A stretch of DNA of 64,000 nucleotides. Origin: DYJB01 sp963777165 (GTDB lineage: Bacteria; Chloroflexota; Anaerolineae; Anaerolineales; E44-bin32). This document shows, one piece after another, positions 35,235 through 44,692 of the stretch (within the stretch, counting starts at the first letter, position 1; each line of letters opens with the position of its first letter). Location of the stretch: NCBI GenBank assembly GCA_963777165.1, contig CAVZPO010000007.1, forward strand, positions 141,027 to 205,026, read 5' to 3'. The notes under the pieces were generated by a model. It searched no databases and was not told the origin of the DNA. It saw only the letters and a list, made by a program, of their open reading frames with translations. Both the position numbers and the translations under genes were made by a program.

Positions 35235-35948
35235 ATGGCCGTCACCCTGCTGTACTTCTCCACACTTCGAACTCGCACCGGAACCGCCCGTGAGTCTCTC
35301 GACTTGCCCGAGTCGATCAGCGTTGCGCGGCTTCGCCAGATTCTGGCAGAACGCCACCCCGCGCTGGCCGTGGCACTCCCGTCGTCCGTTGTGGCCGTCA
35401 ACCATGACTTCGCCTTCGATGAGTCGATCATCGCCGACGGCGACGAGGTGGCACTGTTCCCGCCGGTCTCCGGCGGCGCTGACCCCGGGCCGACTGTATT
35501 CCATCTCACCCAGGACCCGATCGAGTTCAACGAACTGCTCGCCGCCCTGACGCTCCCCACGACGGGGGCAGCCTGCGTGTTCACCGGTGTGGTGCGTGGC
35601 GAGACGGAGCGCGGGGCGGGGCATTCGACCGCCGCGCTGGAATACGAAGCCTACCGCCCGATGGCCGAGGCCAAGATGCGCCAGGTGGCCGAGGAGATCC
35701 GCAAACGCTGGCCGTCGGTCGAGGGCATCGCCATCGTGCAGCGCCTCGGTCGGCTTGATCCGGGCACTCCCACCGTGCTGATCGCCTGCACTGCCGCACA
35801 CCGCGACACCGGGGTCTTCGAGGCCGCGCGCTACGGCATCGATCGACTGAAGCAAATCGTGCCCGTGTGGAAGAAGGAAATCGGCCCCGACGGCGAGGTC
35901 TGGGTCGAGGGCGACTACACGCCGCAGCCGGAGGATCGCCGGCCATGA
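35235..35948 (+). CDS. moaX: MoaD-MoaE fusion (molybdopterin synthase, MoaX-like)
   Basis: 237-residue fusion of both molybdopterin synthase subunits. Residues 1-82 are MoaD, a ubiquitin-like sulfur carrier ending in LFPPVSGG, where the double Gly is normally the free, thiocarboxylated C-terminus. Residues 90-235 are MoaE (VFTGVVRGE, LEYEAYRPMAEAKM, VQRLGRLDPG, WKKEI). In Mycobacterium a similar fusion, MoaX, is cleaved after Gly-Gly; the same is plausible here. It begins three bases after moaC and overlaps the next gene by ATGA. Only a short linker separates the halves. Confidence 0.92.
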   Translation: MAVTLLYFSTLRTRTGTARESLDLPESISVARLRQILAERHPALAVALPSSVVAVNHDFAFDESIIADGDEVALFPPVSGGADPGPTVFHLTQDPIEFNELLAALTLPTTGAACVFTGVVRGETERGAGHSTAALEYEAYRPMAEAKMRQVAEEIRKRWPSVEGIAIVQRLGRLDPGTPTVLIACTAAHRDTGVFEAARYGIDRLKQIVPVWKKEIGPDGEVWVEGDYTPQPEDRRP

Positions 35949-37075
35949 TTTCCGGCCGCCGGCCGGAGCCCTGGCCCTTCCGCTGCACCGGCTGCGGCCG
36001 GCCGTACCCGGACGATACGCTTCCACACCGATGCCCCGCCTGCGGCGGGGTCTACGATTACTCGGGCCCGCTCGTCTACCATTCCCCACCAACGCCAGCC
36101 CGCCGCGGCATCGCCCGCTTTCGGGCGACATTTCCACTGTCTCCCACAGCGCCGATGATCAGCCTGGGTGAGGGCGGCACGCCGCTGCTTCCAGTCCAGG
36201 TTGGAAGGCGCGTGCTCCACTTCAAGTGCGAGCATCTGAATCCGACCGGATCGTACAAGGACCGCGGCACCGCCGTACTCCTCTCCGCTCTCTCCGCCGC
36301 CGGCGTGAGCGAGGCGGTCGAGGACTCGTCGGGGAACGCCGGGGCATCGTTCGCCGCGTACGCGGCCCGGGCCGGGATGCGCGCCCGCGTTTTCGTGCCG
36401 GCGTCCGCCTCCGCTCCTAAGCTGGCGCAGATCGAAGCCTATGGGGCGGAGGTGGTGGCGATCGAAGGCCCGCGGTCCGCGGCGGCGGATGCCGTCCGCC
36501 GCGCGGCCGATGACGGGGTGGTCTATGCCAGCCACGCGTACCTGCCGCATTGGATGGCGGGCGTGGCCACCCTAGCCTACGAACTCGTCGAGCAGCTGGG
36601 CCGCGTGCCGGGGGCCGTGATCGCACCGGTGGGGCACGGCGGGCTGCTGGTCAGCGTCCATCGCGGCTTCGTTGCGCTGCTGGACGCCGGCGTGATTTCG
36701 ACGCTGCCGCGCATGATCGGGGTGCAGGCGCAGGCCTGTGCGCCTGTATGGGCCGTGTATACCTCCGGCGGTCCCGGGCTCTCATTGGTCCAGGAGGGCG
36801 AGACACGGGCCGAGGGGATCCGCGTCCGTTTCCCGGTGCGGGGAGACGCCGCCCTGGCGGCGGTCGAGTCCACCGGCGGGACGATCGTGGCCGTAGCGGA
36901 GGACGAGCTGCTTCGAGGTTGGGAGCTCCTGGCACGCGCCGGGCTGAACGTCGAGCCGACCTCGGCCGTCGTCTGGACCGCCGCCAGCCTGCTGCTCGAG
37001 GACCTGCCGGACCCGATGGTCGCGCTGCTGACCGGTTCTGGGTTCAAGACGCCGCCACAACCAGCGGCGCCCTGA
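35945..37075 (+). CDS. threonine synthase-like PLP-dependent lyase with N-terminal zinc ribbon
   Basis: 376-residue enzyme of PLP fold type II. An N-terminal zinc ribbon with FRCTGCGRPYP and RCPACGGVYDY (residues 14-40) precedes the catalytic core, as in many threonine synthases. The PLP Lys is in NPTGSYKDRG and the phosphate-binding region is VEDSSGNAGASFA. It differs from canonical ThrC in GlyGly motif context (APVGHGGLLVS), so it may act on another O-phosphorylated or related amino acid. Its ATGA overlap with the molybdenum cofactor fusion gene is odd, because no pathway link is obvious. No other threonine genes are nearby. Confidence 0.82.
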   Translation: MISGRRPEPWPFRCTGCGRPYPDDTLPHRCPACGGVYDYSGPLVYHSPPTPARRGIARFRATFPLSPTAPMISLGEGGTPLLPVQVGRRVLHFKCEHLNPTGSYKDRGTAVLLSALSAAGVSEAVEDSSGNAGASFAAYAARAGMRARVFVPASASAPKLAQIEAYGAEVVAIEGPRSAAADAVRRAADDGVVYASHAYLPHWMAGVATLAYELVEQLGRVPGAVIAPVGHGGLLVSVHRGFVALLDAGVISTLPRMIGVQAQACAPVWAVYTSGGPGLSLVQEGETRAEGIRVRFPVRGDAALAAVESTGGTIVAVAEDELLRGWELLARAGLNVEPTSAVVWTAASLLLEDLPDPMVALLTGSGFKTPPQPAAP

Positions 37076-37132
37076 AGGGTTAACTTTCGTAGGTCAGCAA
37101 TCTCCGGTTCGCAGAGCAAGGAGGCGTTGGTG

Positions 37133-38374
37133 ATGCTCCCACGCGTCGTGGTTACCGGTATGGGCACCCTCAACTCCGTCGGCAACACGGTCGACGAGTC
37201 GTGGGAAGCTGTCACGCACGGACATTCGGGGGTTGGCCCGATCACACTGGTCGATGCGGCCGATCTGGGCGTACACATCGCCGGCGAGGTGAAGGGGTTT
37301 GACCCGGCGCAGTATGTCGAGGCACGTGAGGCACGGCGGCGCGACCGGTTCGAGATCCTGGCCACCGCGGCGTGCGCGCAAGCGATGGCCGACTCGGGCT
37401 TCGAGATCACCGAGGCCAACGCCGGGCGTGTAGCGGTCATCGTCTCTTCCGCCATCGGTGGGCTGCGGGCGATCGAGGACTCGGTCGGAATCCTGCTGCA
37501 CGACGGCCCGAGGCGTGTCAGCCCGTTCACCATCCCGATGATCATGTCCAACGGCGCCGCCGGCCACCTGGCGATCGACCTGGGGGCGCGCGGGCCCGCC
37601 TTTTCGATCGGCTCGGCCTGTGCTTCAGGCAATGACGCCATCGGCCATGCCTGGATGTACTTGCGCAACGGGATCGCGGACGTGGTGATCGCCGGCGCCA
37701 GCGAATCGACGATCACCCGCCTCGGCCTGGCAACCTTCGAGCGCCTCGGCGCCCTCTCGCGCCGCAACGATCTGCCCTACGTCACGCCGTCGCCGTTCGA
37801 CAAGGACCGCGACGGGCTGGTGATGAGTGAAGGAGCGGCGATCCTGATCCTGGAGACCGAAGCGCATGCGCGCGCTCGCCGCGCGACGATCCTGGCCGAG
37901 ATCGCCGGCTACGCCGCCACGGCTGACGCCTATCACATCACCGCACCGGCCGAAGACGGTGGCGGAGGTGCCGCCGCGATCCGACAGGCGCTGGATTCGG
38001 CCGGCGTGCGGCCGGACCAGGTCGACTACATCAATGCTCACGGCACCGGCACGCAGCTGAACGATCTGGCCGAGACACGCGCGATCAAGACGGCCCTGGG
38101 TGACTCCGCCCGCAGCATCCCGGTATCGTCGACCAAGTCGATGACCGGCCACATGATGGGCGCCACCGGTGCGCTGGAAGCGGTGTTATGCGTGAGGGCG
38201 CTGCGTGACGGATTGATCCCGCCGACAATCAACCTGCGCACGCCGGATCCGGAATGCGATCTGGACTATGTCCCCAACGTTGCCCGCGAAGCTCGGCTGC
38301 GAGTCATCGTCAGCAATGCCTTCGGTTTCGGCGGGCACAACGCCGTGCTGGTGCTCCGGGAGTTCTCGGGTTAG
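37133..38374 (+). CDS. fabF: 3-oxoacyl-[ACP] synthase II
   Basis: Elongating condensing enzyme of fatty-acid synthesis, 413 residues. ATG 37133 is preferred, with AAGGAGG eight bases upstream. The catalytic Cys is in GSACASGNDAIG, and the two His are in INAHGTGTQLND and KSMTGHMMGATGALEA; NAFGFGGHNAVLVL is the C-terminal signature. Followed by rnc and smc, a common arrangement. The acp gene that often sits between fabD and fabF is not in the window. Confidence 0.94.
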   Translation: MLPRVVVTGMGTLNSVGNTVDESWEAVTHGHSGVGPITLVDAADLGVHIAGEVKGFDPAQYVEAREARRRDRFEILATAACAQAMADSGFEITEANAGRVAVIVSSAIGGLRAIEDSVGILLHDGPRRVSPFTIPMIMSNGAAGHLAIDLGARGPAFSIGSACASGNDAIGHAWMYLRNGIADVVIAGASESTITRLGLATFERLGALSRRNDLPYVTPSPFDKDRDGLVMSEGAAILILETEAHARARRATILAEIAGYAATADAYHITAPAEDGGGGAAAIRQALDSAGVRPDQVDYINAHGTGTQLNDLAETRAIKTALGDSARSIPVSSTKSMTGHMMGATGALEAVLCVRALRDGLIPPTINLRTPDPECDLDYVPNVAREARLRVIVSNAFGFGGHNAVLVLREFSG

Positions 38375-38468
38375 AATCGGTCCGACGACGGATGGCGAAC
38401 CGAGGGAACGCCGACAACCCAGATCGTCCTGGGTTGTCCGCGCCCCCCAAGTTCCAGGAGAATCGAAC

Positions 38469-39170
38469 GTGGCACCGGAAGAGTTCGCCCGGAGGGCAGG
38501 CCTGGCTTTCCGGGACCCAGAGCTGCTTTGGCGCGCCCTGACGCATCGTTCTTACCTGAACGAGCACACCGACGCGCTGGAGGACAACGAGCGGCTTGAG
38601 TTCCTGGGTGACGCGGCGCTCGATTTCCTCAGCGCCGCCTGGCTCTACCGGCGGTTCCCCGAGATGGATGAAGGAAAACTGACGCGGCTGCGTTCGGCGC
38701 TGGTGCGGACAGAGCAGCTGGCGATCTTCGCCCGCGAGCTCGAGCTGGGCGAGGCCCTGCGCCTCGGGCGCGGGGAAGAGGCCTCCGGCGGACGGACGCG
38801 GGCGGCGCTGCTGTGCGGGGCCTTCGAAGCCGTGCTCGGCGCGCTGTATCTCGACCAGGGCATTCAAGCGGTGGAAACATTCCTCGAGCCGCGGATCAAA
38901 GCGGCATCGCAGGCCTTCCTGGATGAAGACTCGCAAATCGACCCGCGGAGCCTGCTCCAGATCTGGGCCCAGGCGGAGCGCGGCGAGACGCCGCGCTACC
39001 GGACGGTCGGTGCTCGGGGGCCGGACCACGCCCGGGAATTCGTCGTCGAAGTGACCGTCGGGGCCGAGGCGATGGGCAGGGGCGAGGGGCGGAGTAAGCA
39101 GGAGGCGGCTCACCAGGCCGCCGCCGACGCGCTGGCACGCATCCAGCCCACCGCCGGGGTCGAAGACTGA
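38469..39170 (+). CDS. rnc: ribonuclease III
   Basis: Double-strand-specific RNase for rRNA and mRNA processing, 233 residues. GTG 38469 is chosen because AGGAG lies eight bases upstream and homology starts here (FARRAGLAFRDPELLWRALTH). The catalytic signature ERLEFLGDAAL at residues 41-51 holds the acidic metal ligands; a second acidic motif follows in the GAFEAVLGALYLDQG segment. A double-stranded RNA-binding domain occupies about 160-228 and ends SKQEAAHQAAADALA. Five bases separate it from smc. Confidence 0.94.
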   Translation: MAPEEFARRAGLAFRDPELLWRALTHRSYLNEHTDALEDNERLEFLGDAALDFLSAAWLYRRFPEMDEGKLTRLRSALVRTEQLAIFARELELGEALRLGRGEEASGGRTRAALLCGAFEAVLGALYLDQGIQAVETFLEPRIKAASQAFLDEDSQIDPRSLLQIWAQAERGETPRYRTVGARGPDHAREFVVEVTVGAEAMGRGEGRSKQEAAHQAAADALARIQPTAGVED

Positions 39171-39175
39171 TCAGC

Positions 39176-42100
39176 ATGGATCAGCCGCCGCGCGAGTCAC
39201 CCCGCTTGAAGGCCCTCGACCTGCAGGGCTACAAGACCTTTGCCGGGCGCGCCGAGTTCCAGTTCGGGCGCACGATCACCGCCATCGTCGGGCCCAACGG
39301 CTCGGGCAAGTCCAACATCGCCGACGCCATCCGCTGGGTGTTGGGCGAGCAGTCTTACGGTCTGCTGCGCGGCAAGAAGACGGAAGACATGATCTTCGCC
39401 GGCTCGGAAACACGGCCGCGAGCCAGTATGGCCTCGGCCACCATCACCTTCGACAACGGCGACGGCTGGCTGCCGATCGAATTCTCGGAGGTAACCGTCA
39501 GCCGGCGCGCCTATCGCGACGCGCAGAACGAGTATTACCTGAACAGCCAACGCGTTCGACTGCGCGACATCTTCGAGCTCCTGTCCGAAACCGGGCTGGG
39601 GCAGCGCACCTACACCATTATCGGCCAGGGGCTGGTCGACGCCGTGTTGGCGCTGAGAGCCGAGGAGCGCCGTCGGCTCTTTGAGGAGGCCGCCGGCATC
39701 GGGCTGTACCGCAGCCGACGCGAAGAAGCCCTGCGCCGGCTCGAGTCGACGCAGCACAACCTGGAGCGCGTCCAGGACATCCTGGCCGAGCTCCTGCCGC
39801 GCGTGCGCAGCCTGGAACGGCAGGCGCGGCGAGCCCACGAGTACGAACAGGTTCGAGACGACCTGAAATCCGCGCTGCGGACCTGGTACGGGTTTCATTG
39901 GTTCCGAGTACAGAAGCAGGTGACCGAGGCTCACGCCGAGGCCGGGCAGCAGGCCCAGCGGCGCGACGACTTGCGCGCCGAGCAGCAAGGGCTTGACCAG
40001 CTGCTGATGGGCTCGCGCGGGCAGATCGAGGCCTTGCGGGCCGAACTGCACGCATTCTCCCAGCGGATGTCTGCACGCTATGCCGAACGCGAGACGCTCG
40101 GGCGGCGCGTGGCCGTGGCACAGGAGCGACTGCGCGGCCTGGCCGAACAGGACGGCGTGGCGAAGTCGGAGACCGCCTCCCTGGAAGCCGAGCGCGACGA
40201 ACTTCTCGTGCGCCTAGCGGCGGCTCGTGACGAAACCACCGGCCGACAACAGACTCTGTTCGCCGCCGAGGAGGAGTTCCACCGCCTGCAAGGCCCGGCC
40301 GATCTGGTGGACCTCGACCGCGACGGGCTGCAGGAGCGATTGGCCGAGGCCCGGGCGCGGCTAGAAGCTGCCCTCGAACGCCGCAGCGCCTGGCGTTCGG
40401 AACTGGCGCAGGCCGACGCGCGACTTCAATCGCTTGCGGCGCAGGCGGCCGAAACCCGCCTCGGCCGCGACGCAGCCTTGGCCGGGGCGGGCGCCTCGCG
40501 CGAGAGCGCCGCCGGTGAGCAACGGGCCGCCGAGGGGACACAGCGCGCCTTGCAGTCGGCGCGCGACGCCGAGCAAGCGATACGCCAGCGGTTAGCTGAG
40601 CTGGAGCGCGCCTTGACGGAGGCACAGCAGGGCCTTCGTGACGCCGAGTCCGTGGCCGCCACGCTGGACGCCCGCCGATCGGCGCTGCAGGATGAGGCGA
40701 CGCGCCCGCACCGGGCGCCCGCCAGGCTCGAGCAGGCGCTGAAGGACGGCGAGCTCTCCGGGGCCATCGGCCGGCTGGGCGCACATGTGCATCCGGAGGC
40801 GTCGCTGCGTGCCGCGGTCATGGCGGCGCTGGGCGAGTCGGCACTTGGTTTTGTGTTCCGCGATCAACAGGCGGTGGACGAAGCCCTGGTCTGGCTTGCG
40901 CAGGAGTTGCGCACTGGACGGGTCGATTTGCTGCCGCAGGCCATGCTGGGAACGCCGCCGACCCGATTGTCGGCCGCCGATTGCCTGGGCAACGCCGCGG
41001 ATCTGGCTCGGCCGGATGAGGCGGTGCGCACGGCCGTCGATCACCTGCTCGGACAAACGCTGATCGCCGAGACGCGTGAACAGGCGCGCCAGATAGCGGC
41101 TGGGCTGCCCGCAGGTTCGCGCGTCGTCACCCGACTAGGTGAAGTCTTCACAACTTCGGGCGAGGTGCTCGTCGGGACCGTCGAAGAAGGGCTGCCTTCG
41201 GAGGCGCTGGCGCAGGTCGAGGCGGAGCTTGCAGCGGCGGAGGCGGATCGCGAGGCCAAGGCGGCGAATGCGCACACGATGCGCGCCGACGTGGAGACTG
41301 CTCGCGGCAGTCTGTCGGAGGCCTCCCGCCTGGCGGAAGAAGCCGCCGGGCTGGACCAGACCGCCCGGCTGCGCGTGGAGCAGGTCGGGTTTTGAACTCC
41401 GAGCGAAGGAAGCTCAGCTCGAAAACCTGTCGGCGGCCGTCCTTCGGTTGACCCAGGAGGTTGAGCGTGCCGACGAGGCACGCGGGGTTTCGGAGGAGCG
41501 TGGTGCCAGGCTTCAAGCCGAGGAACGCGAGGCGCAGTCCGAGGTCGACGCGCTCGGGTTGCGCCTGTCGGGTGGCGAGGGGGCGGCCCTGCTGCTGCAG
41601 TTGGAGGCAAACGTCCAGCTGGCGCGCGCTGCGGCGGGGGAGGCAGCCTCGCGTGCTTCCGACGCCGACCTCCGCCTCTCCAACCTGCAAACAGATCTCG
41701 AGAATCGGCGCCTGAGGGCCGAGGCTCGTGCGGGGTCGGAATCCACGGCTCGCCGGGATCTCACCGAGGCCGAGGCCGGGCTCCGAATCATCGAAGCCTC
41801 GCTGGCCGAAACGCAGGCCCAGTCGGATGCGCTGGAGGCGCAGCTGACCCAGCACGAGGCCGAACGCTCCGAGCACGAGGCGGCCGAGGCGCGCAGCCGC
41901 GCCGACATGCAGGAGGCGGAGCGCGCGCATTCGCAGGCGCAGATTGAGCTGGCCCGCCGCGAGCAGGAGATGGCCTCGCTCCAGCAGCGCATCGAGGACG
42001 ACTTCGGACTGGTGGCCTTCGAGTACGACGAAGCGGTCACCGGTCCCGAGCCTCTGCCGCTCACCGGCTGGGTCGAGCACCTGCCGCATATCGAGGAGAT

Positions 42101-42770
42101 CGCCCCCGAGCTCGAAGGGCAGGTCGGGCGGCTGCGGCTGCAATTGCGTCGGATGGGCGCCGTCAACGTCGAGGCGCGCCGAGAGTACGAGGAGGTACGC
42201 CAGCGGGCGGACTTCCTTACGACCCAGTTGGACGACCTGCGCAAGGCCGAGGCCCAGATCCAGGAAGTGATCGCCGAGCTCGATCTCCTGATGGAGCGGG
42301 AGTTCCGCAAGACCTTCGACGCCGTGGCGGTTGCCTTCCGCCAGGTGTTCACCCGTCTGTTCGGCGGTGGGTCGGCACGACTGATCCTGACCGACAGTGA
42401 CGACCTGACCAACACCGGCATCGACATCGAAGCGCGGCTCCCGGGCCGCAGGGAGCACGGGCTGGCGATGCTCTCCGGCGGGGAGCGGAGCCTGACGGCC
42501 TGCGCGCTGGTCTTCTCGCTCCTCAAGGTATCGCCCACGCCGTTCTGCGTGCTCGACGAGGTGGATGCCATGCTCGACGAAGCCAACGTCGGGCGCTTCT
42601 GTGAGATGCTGCGCGAGCTCAGCCAGCACACTCAATTTGTGATCATCACCCACAACCGGCAGACCGTGCAGACGGCCGAGGTAGTCTACGGAGTTACCAT
42701 GGGCTCGGACTCGGCCAGCCGGGTGCTGTCGCTGAGGTTGGACGAGGCCGAGAAGCTCGCCGCCAGGTGA
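39176..42770 (+). CDS. smc: chromosome segregation protein SMC (frameshifted)
   Basis: Condensin ATPase of about 1,197 residues once joined. The N-terminal head has Walker A GPNGSGKSN near residue 39 and the Q-loop region WVLGEQS. Long coiled coils flank a hinge at about 520-690 (AIGRLGAHVHPEASL). The first frame ends in TGA at 41393-41395 in a TTTT run; dropping one T continues directly as FELRAKEAQLENL. The C-terminal head has the ABC signature LSGGERSLTACAL and Walker B FCVLDEVDAMLDEANV. Arrangement fabF-rnc-smc supports the call. The indel in a homopolymer within an important gene suggests sequencing error. ScpA/ScpB partners are elsewhere. Confidence 0.93.
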
Positions 42771-42971
42771 GCCCGGCGCGGCGCCGCGCGTAATGCGACG
42801 TCGAACAGCCTGCCGCCGGAGGCGCATGCCATTCGGCCTCGCCGTGGGATGCTAGCGCGCCTTGCCCGAACGGAAGATAGTTGATCGATGCCGCTGTGGC
42901 CGGCGCGTCGCCGACTGCAGACTTCGGATCCGGTTTCAGGTTCGAGTCGGTGCTCCAGGAGGATCGTTCGT

Positions 42972-43523
42972 ATGTTGCGCAGATTGCTCCTCGCGTGGAT
43001 TCCCATCGCTGCGGCCGTCGTCGCCCTGACGGCGACCGGGTATGTCACCGCCCAGCAGCTCCTACGGATGGGCGCCAACGATCCGCAGATCCAGCTGGCG
43101 CGCGATGCGGCGTCGTCCATGGCGGAGGGCGAGGATCCGCTGGCCCTGTTTCCGCCCGGCCAGGTGGATGTCGCTTCCAGCCTGGCGCCCTTTGTCCTGG
43201 TCTACGACACTGCAGGCGGCGTCCTGGCCACGACGGCGGTCCTGCATGGCCAAATCCCTGACCTGCCGGCGGGCGTGCGCGAGTTCGCCAGCGATCACGG
43301 GGAAGACCGTGTCACCTGGCAGCCCGAGCCTGGCGTCCGGATCGCGGCGGTCGTCGTTCCCTTTGACGGCGGTACGGTGCTGATCGGCCGTTCGCTTCGC
43401 GAAGTCGAAGAGCGGATCGATACACTCGGACAGCTGACCCTGACCGGGCTGGCGGGTGCGCTCCTGCTGACCTTCTTGGCTGTCCTGGCGAGCGAGGTCC
43501 TGCTGCGCGGAAAGGGCGGCTAA
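42972..43523 (+). CDS. conserved membrane protein of unknown function
   Basis: 183 residues with a hydrophobic helix near the N-terminus (LLLAWIPIAAAVVALTA) and another at the C-terminus (LTLTGLAGALLLTFLAVLA), enclosing about 125 residues predicted outside the membrane. The start ATG follows GGAGG. The outer part resembles a small periplasmic sensor fold (FVLVYDTAGGVLATTAVLHG, VLIGRSLREVEERID), like the sensor half of a two-component kinase without kinase domains. I do not recognise the family. It lies alone between smc and the tRNA gene; the 200 bases before it and 257 after it hold nothing that I can support. Confidence 0.65.
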   Translation: MLRRLLLAWIPIAAAVVALTATGYVTAQQLLRMGANDPQIQLARDAASSMAEGEDPLALFPPGQVDVASSLAPFVLVYDTAGGVLATTAVLHGQIPDLPAGVREFASDHGEDRVTWQPEPGVRIAAVVVPFDGGTVLIGRSLREVEERIDTLGQLTLTGLAGALLLTFLAVLASEVLLRGKGG

Positions 43524-43780
43524 GCGGTTCATGGCCGGCCGTCGTCGACCGGGCGAGCAAGCAAGTCTCTCTTCCCTCTGCCAAGGTTCCTCCCTTACGG
43601 CGAGGCGGACATCCGGACGCTTTCGCAGGAAGAGGTTGGGTGGGGGGACGAACGTCCCGCGGTACGATCACCGAACCCACCCTTGCGTGTCGAGGGGTGC
43701 CGGCACGCGGGCTTCTCGGTATTGGGTATCCCGTTGAGGTTGGGCCGAACGCCGGCGCGGCCGTGCATCATGCCCGACTG

Positions 43781-43808
43781 TTGACAGGTCTCCGCGTTGG
43801 GGTAGAAT
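43781..43808 (+). promoter_or_regulatory. promoter of tRNA-Leu
   Basis: Consensus TTGACA (43781-43786), 16 bases, then TAGAAT (43803-43808); the tRNA 5' end follows nine bases after the -10 element. Confidence 0.8.
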
Positions 43809-43817
43809 ACCGCCCGA

Positions 43818-43905
43818 GCCGAAGTGGCGGAATTGGCAGACGCGCTGGGTTCAGGGCTCAGTGAGCATTGCGCTCGTGAGGGTTCAAATCCCTCCTTCGG
43901 CACCA
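43818..43905 (+). tRNA. tRNA-Leu (CAG anticodon)
   Basis: 88-base class II tRNA. Acceptor arm GCCGAAG (43818-43824) pairs with CTTCGGC (43895-43901), followed by A and an encoded CCA. The D arm has the usual AATTGGCAGA; the anticodon stem CTGGG/CTCAG encloses a TTCAGGG loop with CAG at 43852-43854; a long variable arm (GAGC/GCTC) and GGTTCAAATCC T arm complete the leucine-type fold. Confidence 0.96.
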
Positions 43906-43930
43906 AGGCCCCGTTGGGGCCTTTCTGCTT
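43905..43930 (+). terminator. terminator of tRNA-Leu
   Basis: 8-bp stem (43905-43912 with 43916-43923) with a 3-base loop, followed by a T-rich tail (TCTGCTT), directly after the tRNA. Confidence 0.8.
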
Positions 43931-43986
43931 GCCCGGGCCCGGGCACGCTTGCTGCAACCTGTGGCTTTGAGTAAGATGGCGCTGTC

Positions 43987-44373
43987 ATGAGTCAGGGACC
44001 TTTCGCCAAGCTTGGCCTCTCCCGGCTGTGGATCGTGCTCGCAGCCGTGGGGGGAATCCTGCTGCTAGGTGATCTCAACCGGCGGATGGCCGACGCCCGC
44101 CGGTTGGAGCGCGACACGATCGTGCTGCAGACCGAGACATCGGCGCTTGAGACCCAGCAGGCGGACCTGCAGGCCGGGCTGGCCGGAGCCGGATCGGACG
44201 CCCAGGTGGAAGAGTGGGCGCGCAATCAGGCGCGCATGGTGCGAGACGGCGAGAAGTTGGTGATCCCGCTCCCGGCGGCAGATGTTGTGACTCCCACGCC
44301 GCAAGCCGCGCCCCCCAGGCCGGAATTGCCCGGGAGCGTGCAGGTCTGGTGGGCATTGCTCTTCGGCGGCTAG
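43987..44373 (+). CDS. septum formation initiator family protein (FtsB/DivIC-like)
   Basis: 128-residue bitopic membrane protein: short cytoplasmic start, one helix (LWIVLAAVGGILLLG), then a coiled coil (RMADARRLERDTIVLQTETS), and the segment WARNQARMVRDGEKLVIPLP that matches the Ala-Arg-x-x-x-x-Met-x-x-x-Gly-Glu-x-x end of the DivIC/FtsB family. Such proteins link the divisome components FtsQ and FtsL/FtsI. A Pro-rich C-terminal tail follows, with a final WWALLFGG, which is hydrophobic and unusual for the family. No other division gene is nearby. Confidence 0.8.
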   Translation: MSQGPFAKLGLSRLWIVLAAVGGILLLGDLNRRMADARRLERDTIVLQTETSALETQQADLQAGLAGAGSDAQVEEWARNQARMVRDGEKLVIPLPAADVVTPTPQAAPPRPELPGSVQVWWALLFGG

Positions 44374-44454
44374 CGCCGCGACCGGAGCCCCAGACCATTC
44401 GAACCTCGGCCCGGGGCTTGGACCTCGGGCCGATCTCACAAGGTGGAGGTGCGG

Positions 44455-44658
44455 GTGGAGATTTCGAGCCGTGAACCGGTATGCCTGAACTGCAAGCGGA
44501 GCGATACGGAAGCCGTCCTGCTTTCGATCCGATTCCGCGGGAGTGCCGGCTGGATCTGCAGCCAGTGCTTCCCGACGCTCATTCACAACCCGGGCAAGCT
44601 GGCCGGCACGCTGGACGGCGCCGAGACGCTGCGCCCGGCTGCACACGAGGACGACTGA
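44455..44658 (+). CDS. small zinc-ribbon protein
   Basis: 67 residues with two Cys pairs, CLNC at about residue 9 and CSQC near 35, suggesting one zinc site in a rubredoxin-like or treble-clef knuckle. GTG 44455 is chosen since GGAGG lies six bases upstream; GTG 44443 or 44449 are alternatives. The end (FPTLIHNPGKLAGTLDGAE) is shared with small uncharacterised proteins in related genomes as far as I recall, but I cannot name a family with certainty. It may bind nucleic acid or protein. It lies just before the polysaccharide export genes, same strand. Confidence 0.6.
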   Translation: MEISSREPVCLNCKRSDTEAVLLSIRFRGSAGWICSQCFPTLIHNPGKLAGTLDGAETLRPAAHEDD

Positions 44659-44692
44659 GACGACGGCCTGAATCGTGCTAGACTGCCTCGCC

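Noticed and set aside
41388..41395. Programmed ribosomal frameshift in smc
   Set aside because: A TTTT followed by TGA could suggest slippage, but similar unrelated frame breaks in many genes make sequence error the simpler explanation, and SMC is not known to be frameshifted.
41148..42827. Minus-strand frame opposite the SMC C-terminal half
   Set aside because: Shadow of smc, whose ABC signature and Walker B lie on the plus strand.
43595..43957. Minus-strand open frame overlapping the tRNA gene, with a KEGFEPSR-type sequence
   Set aside because: This is the well-known false protein read antisense through tRNA-Leu; the tRNA structure, promoter and terminator explain the bases.
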